A DNA stretch of 64,000 nucleotides from Latrodectus hesperus. Lineage: Eukaryota > Arthropoda > Arachnida > Araneae > Theridiidae. The notes below the pieces were generated by a model. That model worked only from the letters and a program-made list of their open reading frames with translations. It was not told where the DNA came from and made no database searches. Of this stretch, positions 1-45,467 are shown one piece after another. A program made the translations under genes and the position numbers. The stretch is from NCBI GenBank assembly GCA_037975125.1, contig CM075850.1, positions 122,904,306 to 122,968,305 on the forward strand. The letters are read 5' to 3'. Positions within the stretch are counted from its first letter, which is position 1. Each line of letters starts with the position of its first letter.

Positions 1-100
1 AGTTTCGAAAAACAATTGTAAGACATTTTTTTCTAACGTAACACGTTTTGCCTCGTTGGAGAAATTTCTTTATTCTTTGGACATTCAAGATTAATGTGTC

Positions 101-310
101 CAAATTCATCTGGGACGTTCAAAATCCCTCCGCTGATGTGAAGAGGTGGGTGCCAGCTCAAGTGTGACCTCGTCTCCTGACCATGGTTCAAAATCACGAG
201 GTGCTTTGTGATGGGCGAGTATTCCAAACCAGTTCACTTTAAGGTACACTTCGGGGCTTGCCTTCACTGTCATGTAAGTATGTATCCAGTGGTAATGGAT
301 TCGGATCATG
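101..310 (+). repeat. SINE-B fragment (middle and 3' part)
   Basis: The order of short blocks (ccagctcaagtgtgacctcg, then a ccatggttcaaaatc block, then a gatgggcgagtattccaaac block) is the same as at 25900-26110 and, inverted, at 8480-8812. This is the SINE type called SINE-B here; its complete copy is at 15044-15442. The 5' head is missing, so this is a truncated relic. Confidence 0.6.
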
Positions 311-540
311 GAAACAGAAATGATTTCCTTTATTAATTTGATTAATTGTTACACCCATTCGAGAAATTCCAGATTTAAAATTGATTCTGAATAGCTGGAA
401 ACACTCATTTGTGAAATGGGAATGGAACCTGTGAACTGTTGTATTGAAGACCATAGCACTTACCAATCAGTGACGCGCCATCAGCCTTGCAGGGACATGG
501 ATATCGATTTATTTAATATTTATTCGTAAGTAGTCCGTAA

Positions 541-735
541 TAGCCAAGACGGGGAAGTTATCGATGCCAGGTTATCTCGAAGTGTAGCAAGTTCGATGCC
601 TGACACAGCCGGAGATCGTCGTGTTGAGAAAGTCTATAAAAGCTAAATGCTCTGCAAGTGCAATGAATCTTTTGGTGAGGGGTGAAGAGAGTTGTGCCAA
701 ATCACCACTAAATCTCTTCACTTGACCATGGGTCC
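541..735 (+). repeat. Diverged SINE-B-like relic
   Basis: A weak match to the SINE-B core: a ggtgaagagagttgtgcca block is followed by cttgaccatgggtccaaatt, which parallels the 'gtcacctgaccatggttcaaaatt' region of better copies. A second equally decayed copy lies about 560 bases downstream. No TSD was found. Confidence 0.35.
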
Positions 736-889
736 AAATTATAATGTTGTTAGCTGTATTTAGTGGCTTTGGTTGGTATATTAACTAATATTATGACATA
801 CTAATGGAATTAGTACATTTTCGATATATAGCCTCTATTTATATATACCCTGTTCTATTATAATATGAGTATATATTATTTGAGAAAGT

Positions 890-1060
890 AGATTTTTTGG
901 TGTTGCCATCTATCAAAGCAGTCTTGGATCAAAGACCTACTTTCACCTTCATAGTGCTCTGGTTAAACGAAAAATGTGAGTTTCTGACTTAATTTTGCAT
1001 AACCATCAGCTAGCGATGTTGGCTTGTCCAAGTGTCATAAATAACAACAATAGTATATAA
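890..1060 (+). repeat. SINE 3'-module fragment
   Basis: This stretch carries the 3' module shared by several SINE types in this window: a tactttcacctt block, gtgctctggttaaacgaaa, then ggcttgtccaagtgtcataa and an aacaacaa tail. The 5' tRNA-like head is absent, as expected for a 5'-truncated retroposed copy. Confidence 0.6.
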
Positions 1061-1149
1061 TATATAGCCTGTTCTATATTATAATATAAGTTATCACATT
1101 TTGTAAAGAAAGGCTCCATTTTCATGTCCAAAAAAGAGCTGGTTCAATG

Positions 1150-1305
1150 CACGAATTTGTCGAAGATGTCTTGTTGAGAAATCCTATATACTTAAATATT
1201 GCTTAAGATCAATGCATCTCCGTGGGTGCGCGAGTTTGAAGAGGAGAATGCCAACTGAAGTGTGGATCTGGTCACTTATCCATGGTTCAAACTACAAGGT
1301 TATTT
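1150..1305 (+). repeat. Diverged SINE-B-like relic
   Basis: Blocks 'gaagaggagaatgccaactg', 'gtggatctggtcact' and 'ccatggttcaaac' follow the SINE-B core order with many substitutions. It is probably an old copy. Confidence 0.35.
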
Positions 1306-2451
1306 GGGTGTGTTTAGATGCAGAAATAAACAGCCAGAAACATAATGTAACAACAATGCAATAAGAGATGGAAATCACCGCCAATAAATTTTAAGTACAA
1401 TTTAAAGGAAGGCAATGAGGCAAAAATAAAACAAAGATAATTTAAATACTTCGTGCAAAAAAGAGTATGCCGATCTTTTATTTGGTGAATTAATTTAATT
1501 TAAATGATGTGTTTAGCACTTGAGAATAAAAATATTGTTACTAAATGCATATGCATGAAAAAAAATTTATTTTCGCATTTTCTTCTTTTATGTTATATTT
1601 ATTGTTACCATTGTAATGAAATGGGTTGTAACAAAGGTTTTAAATAAAGCTTTATTCCAGAAAATCAAATGACTTGTGAAAAAAGAACCCATTAATGTAT
1701 TTGTTCTGAGACAACATAAGAGTTACATATCACTTTAGGAGTAAAAAAATTTGCTAATTTATATCTGATGTTTTTCATTTATTAAGATTTCATCTGTTTG
1801 AAGATTTAAGCATTTGTGTTTTTAGAAGGAAAAAAATAAATAAAAATAAAAATAAAAAAAATGGGAGCTCCTTTGAAAGTAAAATCTTTTGGAATTCTTT
1901 ACTTCAAATTATACATCGTACTTAACGATATAAAAGCATGATATTTTGAAATAAAGTGCTGTATTTTAATTAGAACATGTATCTCCAACTTCGAATGTAT
2001 GAACTGACTTCAAATTGGCCATTCATATGAAGAGAATTAGGTTTATAATAATTTTAACCAAAAAGCAAACGATCAACACGAAACGAATTCCAAGAAGGCG
2101 CGAAAACTAAAACTCCCGCCAAAACTCCTAGAACAAGACTTTTACCAAGGGCACCCATTAATCGAAGAACAAACAACAGCATTATAAATTTTGTCTTAAT
2201 GTGGGAAAATGAGTATATTCCGACTCCGAAGTGTCTGGTCTCCAAATTAATGAATAGTCACGTGACTTTATCCGAGTTCTAATGAAGGGATTCCATGTCT
2301 CTTTCCTTCCAAACCACAAAGATTTCCCATTTACCGATATGCAGAAAGGTGATCGCTCTCTGCCATCCGGTTGTGATACCACGTAAAAGCAGATTTTCGG
2401 ATAACTTCTTACGCGCTTGTTACGATGATTCACTGACTCCTTGGCATTGTT
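1306..2451. other. AT-rich 5' flank of the MMP gene, no gene seen
   Basis: Short frames here are AT-rich and have no recognisable product. GC content rises only near 2250-2460, close to the first coding exon. Nothing else is supported. Confidence 0.5.
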
Positions 2452-2457
2452 TATAAA
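2452..2457 (+). promoter_or_regulatory. Possible TATA box of the MMP gene
   Basis: TATAAA sits 45 bases before the first ATG of the MMP frame. If real, transcription would start about 30 bases downstream and leave a very short 5' UTR. In an AT-rich genome this hexamer is common by chance, and an upstream non-coding exon cannot be excluded. Confidence 0.3.
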
Positions 2458-2501
2458 CCGCCAACACACTGTCTGGTCTGGCTATTTTAATAACAAACAC
2501 C

Positions 2502-34842
<32,341 letters not shown>

Positions 34843-35006
34843 ATCATATCAGCAATTTAAGCTTTTAGACGTCATCAGTTGTAAAGAAAGCATCGTTTTA
34901 TAAAGAATTCGTAATTATCTGTGCTTCAAAGTTATAAATGTTTTTCACGGGAAGTCAAGAGATGAAGGCTGTTGCTCGTGTCGTCTTCTCACAAGTAATT
35001 GAAAGT

Positions 35007-35012
35007 AATAAA
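35007..35012 (+). promoter_or_regulatory. Probable MMP polyadenylation signal
   Basis: AATAAA about 165 bases after the MMP stop codon. It is the first canonical hexamer on this strand after the gene; common in AT-rich DNA, so only moderate support. Confidence 0.45.
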
Positions 35013-38380
<3,368 letters not shown>

Positions 38381-38384
38381 TTTC

Positions 38385-39325
38385 CTATGGTAATTGGTTC
38401 CACTCGATCAGCAAATTTGTTTTCAGGCCCTGGATGATTCTTAGCGGAAGGAGGGGTGAGAGTTGATGTTTCCCCACAGCGTACCAGACATGCTCTGTAG
38501 CCTTCAAGTCTAGAGAACTGCTTGGCCAATCCATCCGGAGAATATTCTCACCTTCTAAAAATTCATCCACCAGTAGGAATCTATTTATCTTTGCTTTATT
38601 GTCCTTTAAAATGAACTCAGCGCCAATTGCGCCCCTGAAATGTAATACACACACATACAGCTTCCCTTATTCCTATACATCACAGAAGTCACACTGCATC
38701 TATCAAAAATATGGAGGGATGCACGGACATTTAAAATAATACATGACCATACCATTAAGCCTTCGCCGCTATAATGGTCTATTTCACGAACATAGGATGA
38801 TGGATAGTGGATTCCCTGTTTTTTCCATATGAACGTAAGGTGGTAATGTATAGTTAGGCTGAACCAGGTCTCATCAGTGTAGAAAATGGCAGCCCATTGA
38901 TCCATTCTCTAATCTATATGCTCTCTGCACCATGTTAAACTGACTTTCTGCTCGTAAAAGTGAGCGGGACGCAAGTCACAGGTTTTCGTACAAACAACCC
39001 TCTCTCCTGATGTCTGGTGGAAACAGAACCCCTTGAAACTTGGGTTTCTGTGATCATATACAAGTATGAGAGAGCAAAGAAGCTGTGGCATTCCTGTTAC
39101 GTCTTGTTAGAACAGACAAATAGTGATCATCACCCGACATCGGGGTTCATGGGTGACCTTGACCAGGTTGTCTCTTAATAGAATCTGGTACTGTTCCCAT
39201 AAGTTGCACACGATGCTGGGCATTAAATTCAACTTTCTACAAATCTGGATTTGAGACTGGCTTGCTTCGATCCTCCCTACAATTCACCACTTCATTCGAT
39301 CAGCTAAACGCTGGTAATTACTCAT
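38385..39325 (-). pseudogene. Tc1-like transposase pseudogene 1
   Basis: On the minus strand it starts MSNYQRLADR near 39325 and shows, in separate frames, 'AAIFYTDETWFSL' (catalytic Asp region), 'REIDHYSGEGLMVWSC' (second region) and 'MDWPSSSLDLKATEHVW' (the third catalytic region, where active Tc1 proteins have SPDLNPIEHVW). Stops and frameshifts separate the blocks. Terminal inverted repeats were not identified. Confidence 0.78.
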
Positions 39326-39682
39326 CGTTCTGTACAAATTTGAATTTAATCATTTGCTGCACAAAAACACCAAGTAAATCGATGAAGTGTGTTAGAAAAC
39401 AAAATTGTGTTTTGTAGCGTGCGCATGAAAAGCATGTTCCTCTATTGGCTCGTTCCCGGGTTTCTCATAGTGCTTACCCAACTCAGGGCTAGATATAGGA
39501 GAGCATGCTGGTGCAACAACAACTGACTCCGTCCACACATACGTGTACGTTTACGTATTCGACTTGCATGATATGCATCTTTGTCTCGAAATACTGAATT
39601 ACACTTTCTTCAATTCTTTTTAAAAAATTGGGCAAAATATGCGATTTTTCTTCATTTTAAATGTCATTTTGGATCAGATTTA

Positions 39683-40080
39683 CTGTACGGTCACCCTTGG
39701 CGAGTTTCTTTTTGGCGTCAAATTTGGCGAACATTTTTACTGGAAACCAGGCAAACTAGTACTTTGGCAACCCTATTTGTCATTAATTTCTCATGAATAT
39801 TTACCGATTTAAATTCATTAATATAAAATTTAATCAAAAAATTTTATTTATAATTTAACATATCAACTTTATTATTTTACCATTGATGTTTAAAATCTAT
39901 AAATCTGCGTCTTTTCTTAATTTTGTAAAATTACTTGAGCATATTGTTAGATGCCAACAATGTATGAAATATTTGTCACTATTTCAGCCATTTTCCTCCT
40001 TCCGTTTTTCCCGATCGGAAATTCATCATACGGTCACCCTTGGCGACTTTTTGAAAATTTCACCAAGGGTAACCGTACGG
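39683..40080. mobile_element. MITE with TA duplication and an internal terminal repeat copy
   Basis: 398 bases bounded by 'ctgtacggtcacccttggcg' on the left and the inverse 'caccaagggtaaccgtacgg' on the right, flanked by TA at 39681-39682 and 40081-40082. A second left-type terminus occurs inside at 40028-40046, so the last 53 bases form their own palindrome. No coding capacity. Confidence 0.65.
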
Positions 40081-40598
40081 TAAATTTTTACCACCGTTTT
40101 CTTCTTTTTAAGATTTTATAATTTTGAAACGATGCTACCTTAAAATGTGTAGCATGCTTCGATCATTTATTTTTAAGTGAATGAAGCACTTATTTTTCGA
40201 ATTGCGCACTGGGTGCTTTTTTCTTTCGTACAGCTCATATTTTATATTTGCTTTCGAATAATATGATTTGAGCTACTTTTCCGTTGTTGCAGAACGTTAG
40301 GTTGAATAGGATCTTACCGTTTTTCGTTTATACAAACACAAAACTTTTTAAACTCTAATTTTTACCCATGCTTAAGAAATAATGTCAACACATTTTTACT
40401 TGCTTATTTACTTTTATTTTCGATTCAGTGATGGAAGCCAGTGATATCTCCCAAGACATTCAAACTATCCAAATATAGAAAATAATATTAGGTTATGATA
40501 AATTAATAGGTTATATCAACTAAAGAAATTTTTATTGATATAAGACGAAATTAATCGACATCATTTTATTTACCAATAAAACTTATTTAGCTCAATAT

Positions 40599-41203
40599 TG
40601 TTACAAATTTGTAAATAATGATTATATTTGTCGTAAAATATCTCAGACAGATCTGAAATTCTCACATTTTGGGCAAAAATTGCGGTATTTAGACGCGTTG
40701 TAGTTTAAAAGCGGATTTCCTAAAGATTTGGCGACTTGGCGACAGTTGGCGATATTCTTGGCGACTTGGCGACGGTTGGCGAGATTCTTGGCGACTTGGC
40801 GAGAAATCGATACTTCTGGAAACATCCATCACCTAAGCTCTAGGACCAATATTTTCCGAGATAGCCTAGAAGCTTCCAGAGCCTTGGCGAAATTGGTAGA
40901 TTTCTCCGCCAAGTCAGGTATAAATACCGCAGCCCGACATGGAATAGTAATATAGTATTGTGAAGACAGTCAGTGAGTGAATACGCGCGATTAGTTGTGA
41001 CTGCTAGTTGTTCTCTGTCTGAGGTATTTGAGACCTGTGATTAGAAGCTGTTTCTTATTATTCTATCTGACGAATTGTAGCTGTGATTGTTACAGCGGGA
41101 ATTTCGTTTACCTTGTGAAATTTTTACGAATAAAAGTCTTGTGTTCATTAAGTGGTTGCTTTATTCAACTCTCAATCGACACGAACCCGTGAAGCTCGGT
41201 ACA
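40599..41203 (+). repeat. 5' LTR of gypsy 1
   Basis: Begins TG, ends CA. U3 holds a 30-bp tandem repeat rich in TTGGCGA (40728-40803). TATAAATA at 40919-40926 is the likely promoter and AATAAA at 41129-41134 the polyadenylation signal. A heat-shock-element-like GAAgcTTCcaGAG lies at 40869-40881. Confidence 0.92.
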
Positions 41204-41205
41204 AC

Positions 41206-41222
41206 TGGTGTCAGAAGTGGGA
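41206..41222 (+). other. Primer-binding site of gypsy 1
   Basis: TGGTGTCAGAAGTGGGA starts two bases after the LTR and is complementary to the 3' end of a leucine-type tRNA (ending in TGACACCA). Recognised from the known human tRNA-Leu 3' end, with one difference. Confidence 0.7.
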
Positions 41223-41233
41223 TTGAAGAGTTG

Positions 41234-43945
41234 ATGCAGCGTGTCACAAGAAAAATGGATATGGATTTAATGAAAAGTCTTCTCGAAAAATTAGCGGAGC
41301 AGATGGCTGAGATGAAAACTGAGATGAAAGCTGGACAAGAAGAGATGAAAGCTGGACAAGAAGAGATGAAAGCTAGACAAGAAGAGATGAAAGCTGGACA
41401 AGAAGAGATGAAAGCTGGACAAGAAGAGATGAAAGCTAGACAAGAAGAGATGAAAGCTGGACAAGAAGAGATTAAAACCGAGATGATGAAAGAGATAAAA
41501 TCTGGACAGGAAGAGATGAAAGCTGGACAGGAGGAGCTTAAAAAGGAACTTAAGAAGGACATTGTAAGTGTTAAAGAAGAATTCTCCAACATCATTCAGG
41601 AGAAGATGAATGCAATGGAAGATAAGGTAACTTCAGTAGAAACTAAAGTTCTGGAGATAGAAGAAAACGTGGAAGAAGCATTAGACAATATCAATAAGGA
41701 GATTGAAAGCTTGAAGAAACAAATGTCAAACAGACATGAGGAACCCAACGTGACATTTGTGCCTTCCCTAGCCAATATTAAACTCTCAACATTTGATGGG
41801 AAATCATCCTGGCAAGTATACAAGACCCAGTTTATGATGGTAGCGGAAGCTAATGGATGGAATCCCCGAGCCCAAGCTTTTCACCTGGCGGCTTCTTTAA
41901 GAGGAGACGCGGCTGACATCCTCGAGACGCTTCCGGAGGAGCAGAGGCACGATTTCCAAGCCCTATCGAGTGCCCTTGAGTTGCGGTTTGGAGATAAGTG
42001 CACTAAAGAATATAGCAGACTACAGTTAAAGTCCCGCTATCAAAAAGCGGGTGAAAGTCTTCAAGAATTGGCTGCCGATATTCAGCGACTTTCCCATCTA
42101 GCATTTTCGGACTGCCCAGCTGAGACACGTCAAGATCTGGCTCTCCATCACTTCATCGATAGTGTGCGGGATCCGGAGATACAGAAAACACTTAGACTCG
42201 CCGATGTCAAAGATATCGGATCTGCCCTTGTCTACGCACATAAGATAGAGGCTGCCCAGCAGGCCGCGCGTAAAAACCAGCACTCAATCAGAGCCGTTTC
42301 TGCTACTGATACGAGCTATGATCTAAGAAAGCAAATTGAAGATTTGCGGCGAAAATTACGTAGCTTAGAATTGAGTAAAGGTGGCAGAAACACGAAAATT
42401 CAGTGTTGGACTTGCGGTGGAGTCGGACACGTACGTAGATACTGTCCGAAAACAAAAGATGGTGGAATTCCTAAAATGGAAATACGTCAACGCAAAGAAA
42501 CTCTTCATGGAAATACTGATGCATTATCAAGGAAACCGTGTAATGAAAGCTGCCGATATTGTTCTAGAGTAGAGAAAAACTATCAGCTAGTAAATCCTTC
42601 GGTACGCCAAGTTACTGTTTTACCTCCATCGAAACCAGACCCATGGAGTGATAAAGAACTTAGAGAAGCCCAAAAAGAAGACCCAGATATAAATCCAATT
42701 CTTGAATTGAAAGAATCTTCTAGTATGAGACCAAGTTGGCAGGATATCTCCACCTACAGTCCTGCTACTAAGCAATATTGGGCTCTTTGGGACTCACTCC
42801 ATATAAGAAATGGTGTCTTATACAGGAAATGGGAGTCCGATGATGGACGTAATTTTAAATGGCAGCTTGTTCTTCCAAAATCAAGAATTTCAGATGTTTT
42901 AAAAGAATTGCACAGTAGCTCAACTGGAGGCCACTTCGGAGTAATGAAAACTCTACAGAAAGTTCGAGAACGCTTCTATTGGAGCAAAACGAGACAAGAT
43001 GTAGAGAAATGGTGCCAATCTTGTGATGACTGTGCGGCACGTAAAGGACCGAAGAAACGTAGCCGAGGAAGGTTGCAGCGGTACAACGTAGGAGCACCTT
43101 TTGAGAGGATAGCATTGGACATTTTGGGTCCTTTACCACGATCCTCAAATGGCAACAAATACATACTAGTTGTCATGGACTACTTTACTAAGTGGCCTGA
43201 AGCGTTTGCAATCCCCGATCAAGAGGCGACTACAGTAGCCGAGGTTCTAGTGCAACAATGGGTTTCCAGATTCGGCACACCCTTACAAATTCATTCTGAT
43301 CAAGGGACAAATTTCACCTCTGTTGTGTTTAAAGGAATGTGTCAAATTCTCGGAATAGACAAGACGCAGACCACGCCACTACACCCACAATCGGATGGCA
43401 TGGTAGAGAGGTTTAACAGAACCATCTTGAATAACCTCTCCCTTATGGTTTCCAGAAATCAGCAAGATTGGGATTTGAAGCTACCGCTGTTTCTGCTTGC
43501 ATATCGCAGTGCTGTCCATGAGACTACCGGATATACTCCTTCACAGATGCTCTTTGGTCGCGAACTTCGTCTCCCTTGTGATCTTCAGTTTGGTCGTCCA
43601 CCGGATACATCTTCATCGCCAGAGGAATACCTTCGAGACCTTCAGGCACGTCTTGAAGATGTCCATAACTTCGCTCGAGACCGAATCAACCTGACGACCG
43701 AAAGAATGAAGACAAGGTATGACACAAGAGCGACGGGACATGAATTTCAAGAAGGTGACAAAGTTTGGTTGTGGAACCCGATTCGACGTAAAGGACTTTC
43801 TCCAAAGTTGCAAGCCAACTGGGAAGGTCCCTACACAGTCCTAAAAAGACTGAACGACGTCGTGGTTCGTATAAGAAAATCATCTGCTTCAAAACCAAAG
43901 GTAGTACATTATGATAGATTAGCTCCTTATCGTAATGTAGAGTAA
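41234..43945 (+). CDS. Gag-integrase fusion frame of gypsy 1
   Basis: 903 codons from the first Met after the primer-binding site. Order: a heptad-repeat coiled coil (MKAGQEE units, about 20-110), a Gag core (starting near STFDGKSSWQVYK), a CCHC zinc knuckle (CWTCGGVGHVRRYC), then directly the last RNase H residues (TLHGNTDALSRKP), the integrase HHCC finger (GGHFGVMK, CQSCDDC), integrase core Asp in ALDILGPL, Asp in IHSDQGTNF and Glu in GMVERFNRT, and a C-terminal SH3-like segment ending PYRNVE. Protease and reverse transcriptase are absent. The deletion happens to keep gag and pol in one frame. Function of the fusion, if any, is unknown. Confidence 0.9.
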   Translation: MQRVTRKMDMDLMKSLLEKLAEQMAEMKTEMKAGQEEMKAGQEEMKARQEEMKAGQEEMKAGQEEMKARQEEMKAGQEEIKTEMMKEIKSGQEEMKAGQEELKKELKKDIVSVKEEFSNIIQEKMNAMEDKVTSVETKVLEIEENVEEALDNINKEIESLKKQMSNRHEEPNVTFVPSLANIKLSTFDGKSSWQVYKTQFMMVAEANGWNPRAQAFHLAASLRGDAADILETLPEEQRHDFQALSSALELRFGDKCTKEYSRLQLKSRYQKAGESLQELAADIQRLSHLAFSDCPAETRQDLALHHFIDSVRDPEIQKTLRLADVKDIGSALVYAHKIEAAQQAARKNQHSIRAVSATDTSYDLRKQIEDLRRKLRSLELSKGGRNTKIQCWTCGGVGHVRRYCPKTKDGGIPKMEIRQRKETLHGNTDALSRKPCNESCRYCSRVEKNYQLVNPSVRQVTVLPPSKPDPWSDKELREAQKEDPDINPILELKESSSMRPSWQDISTYSPATKQYWALWDSLHIRNGVLYRKWESDDGRNFKWQLVLPKSRISDVLKELHSSSTGGHFGVMKTLQKVRERFYWSKTRQDVEKWCQSCDDCAARKGPKKRSRGRLQRYNVGAPFERIALDILGPLPRSSNGNKYILVVMDYFTKWPEAFAIPDQEATTVAEVLVQQWVSRFGTPLQIHSDQGTNFTSVVFKGMCQILGIDKTQTTPLHPQSDGMVERFNRTILNNLSLMVSRNQQDWDLKLPLFLLAYRSAVHETTGYTPSQMLFGRELRLPCDLQFGRPPDTSSSPEEYLRDLQARLEDVHNFARDRINLTTERMKTRYDTRATGHEFQEGDKVWLWNPIRRKGLSPKLQANWEGPYTVLKRLNDVVVRIRKSSASKPKVVHYDRLAPYRNVE

Positions 43946-44123
43946 AAATCAGTAGACCATGGTCTGTTTGTAAATAGTATAGATAATTTTAATCTTTTCT
44001 ATTTTCTTGTATTTTTAGTTGCTTGTGTATGTAATGTGCTCTGTATCCTCTTGAAATGTAAATTCTTTTATATTAAATTTGGCCTCCTATCAGGGGATTG
44101 TACTGCCCGGGACGTGCAGTCCT

Positions 44124-44136
44124 TGAGAGGGGGCAA
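44124..44136 (+). other. Polypurine tract of gypsy 1
   Basis: GAGAGGGGGCAA-type purine run directly before the 3' LTR; the usual plus-strand priming site. The same tract occurs in element 2 just before 61881. Confidence 0.85.
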
Positions 44137-44741
44137 TGTTACAAATTTGTAAATAATGATTATATTTGTCGTAAAATATCTCAGACAGATCTGAAATTCT
44201 CACATTTTGGGCAAAAATTGCGGTATTTAGACGCGTTGTAGTTTAAAAGCGGATTTCCTAAAGATTTGGCGACTTGGCGACATTTGGCGATATTCTTGGC
44301 GACTTGGCGACGGTTGGCGAGATTCTTGGCGACTTGGCGAGAAATCGATACTTCTGGAAACATCCATCACCTAAGCTCTAGGACCAATATTTTCCGAGAT
44401 AGCCTAGAAGCTTCCAGAGCCTTGGCGAAATTGGTAGATTTCTCCGCCAAGTCAGGTATAAATACCGCAGCCCGACATGGAATAGTAATATAGTATTGTG
44501 AAGACAGTCAGTGAGTGAATACGCGCGATTAGTTGTGACTGCTAGTTGTTCTCTGTCTGAGGTATTTGAGACCTGTGATTAGAAGCTGTTTCTTATTATT
44601 CTATCTGACGAATTGTAGCTGTGATTGTTACAGCGGGAATTTCGTTTACCTTGTGAAATTTTTACGAATAAAAGTCTTGTGTTCATTAAGTGGTTGCTTT
44701 ATTCAACTCTCAATCGACACGAACCCGTGAAGCTCGGTACA
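44137..44741 (+). repeat. 3' LTR of gypsy 1
   Basis: 605 bp, same length as the 5' LTR. The only difference noticed is G to T in the TTGGCGA array (cagttggcg versus catttggcg). Confidence 0.92.
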
Positions 44742-44745
44742 ATAT

Positions 44746-45467
44746 ATATGTATATGGATTCATATCATAAATATATTCCAAACTACTGACTTCATTCAAT
44801 GTTTGAATTTTGATATCCACGTGGGAATAAACACATTGAAGGCACTCGGGTATTATAGCTTCCAGATGATCACCATTATTTCATAACTTCATCTCTGGTC
44901 AATCAGCAGTTTATGCTGATTGTTAACAATTTTATTTATTTCTAATAATGATTGATATGATAAAATTCAGATTAAACATAAAAGTTAAATGAAATCCAAT
45001 AAACCAACAAGATTCTTGTCGGCGAGACTGGAATTGCAGTTGACAGATTGTAGGTACGCCAGACCAATCCTAAAGCCAATAAGTTTTGAGCTTTTTAATG
45101 ATAAGTGATTTTTACGGTATCTGAAAGCAGGGCATTTACAGATAAAGTCGAAGCTCAAGATTTTAACTTGTTTGTTTCAAAACTTTTACATGGAATTGAT
45201 CATTATTTTGTTATATTTCAAAATTATAATGGATTATTATACCAGGTAATGTTAAACAGTTTTATTTTATATTGAATTTAGAATAGATTCAGTGTAAAGG
45301 CATTTGCGATATTTACACATTTTCGAACAAAAGTATAAAATCGTCTAAAAACATTTACCGATTTCTTTTTCTGCGGATTTTTTCTTTTAATTATGATTTT
45401 AAATATAGAAACATAATTTAATCATGCTTTTATGGAATAATTTATTAGCCGAATTGTTCGATAAGTT
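44746..45467. other. Intergenic AT-rich stretch
   Basis: No gene or repeat recognised. Confidence 0.4.

Larger units (their letters stand above)
40599..44741 (+). mobile_element. Ty3/gypsy LTR retrotransposon 1, internally deleted
   Basis: 605-bp LTRs at both ends with one visible mismatch, a 4-bp TSD ATAT (40595-40598 and 44742-44745), primer-binding site, purine tract and one long open frame. Compared with element 2 (56169-62475) about 2.16 kb is missing, equivalent to 58069-60226: protease, reverse transcriptase and most of RNase H. About 11 filler bases lie at the junction near 42466-42478. It cannot reverse-transcribe itself but keeps every cis signal, so it could be mobilised by element 2 proteins. 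The near-identical LTRs imply a very recent insertion. Confidence 0.93.

Noticed and set aside
40728..40955. 75-residue frame rich in LATWR repeats
   Set aside because: Lies wholly in the gypsy LTR U3 tandem array and recurs in each LTR; a by-product of TTGGCGA repeats.
41161..41595. 144-residue minus-strand frame with repeated PAFISS-type units
   Set aside because: It is the antisense shadow of the gag heptad minisatellite; the same occurs at 56729-57196.
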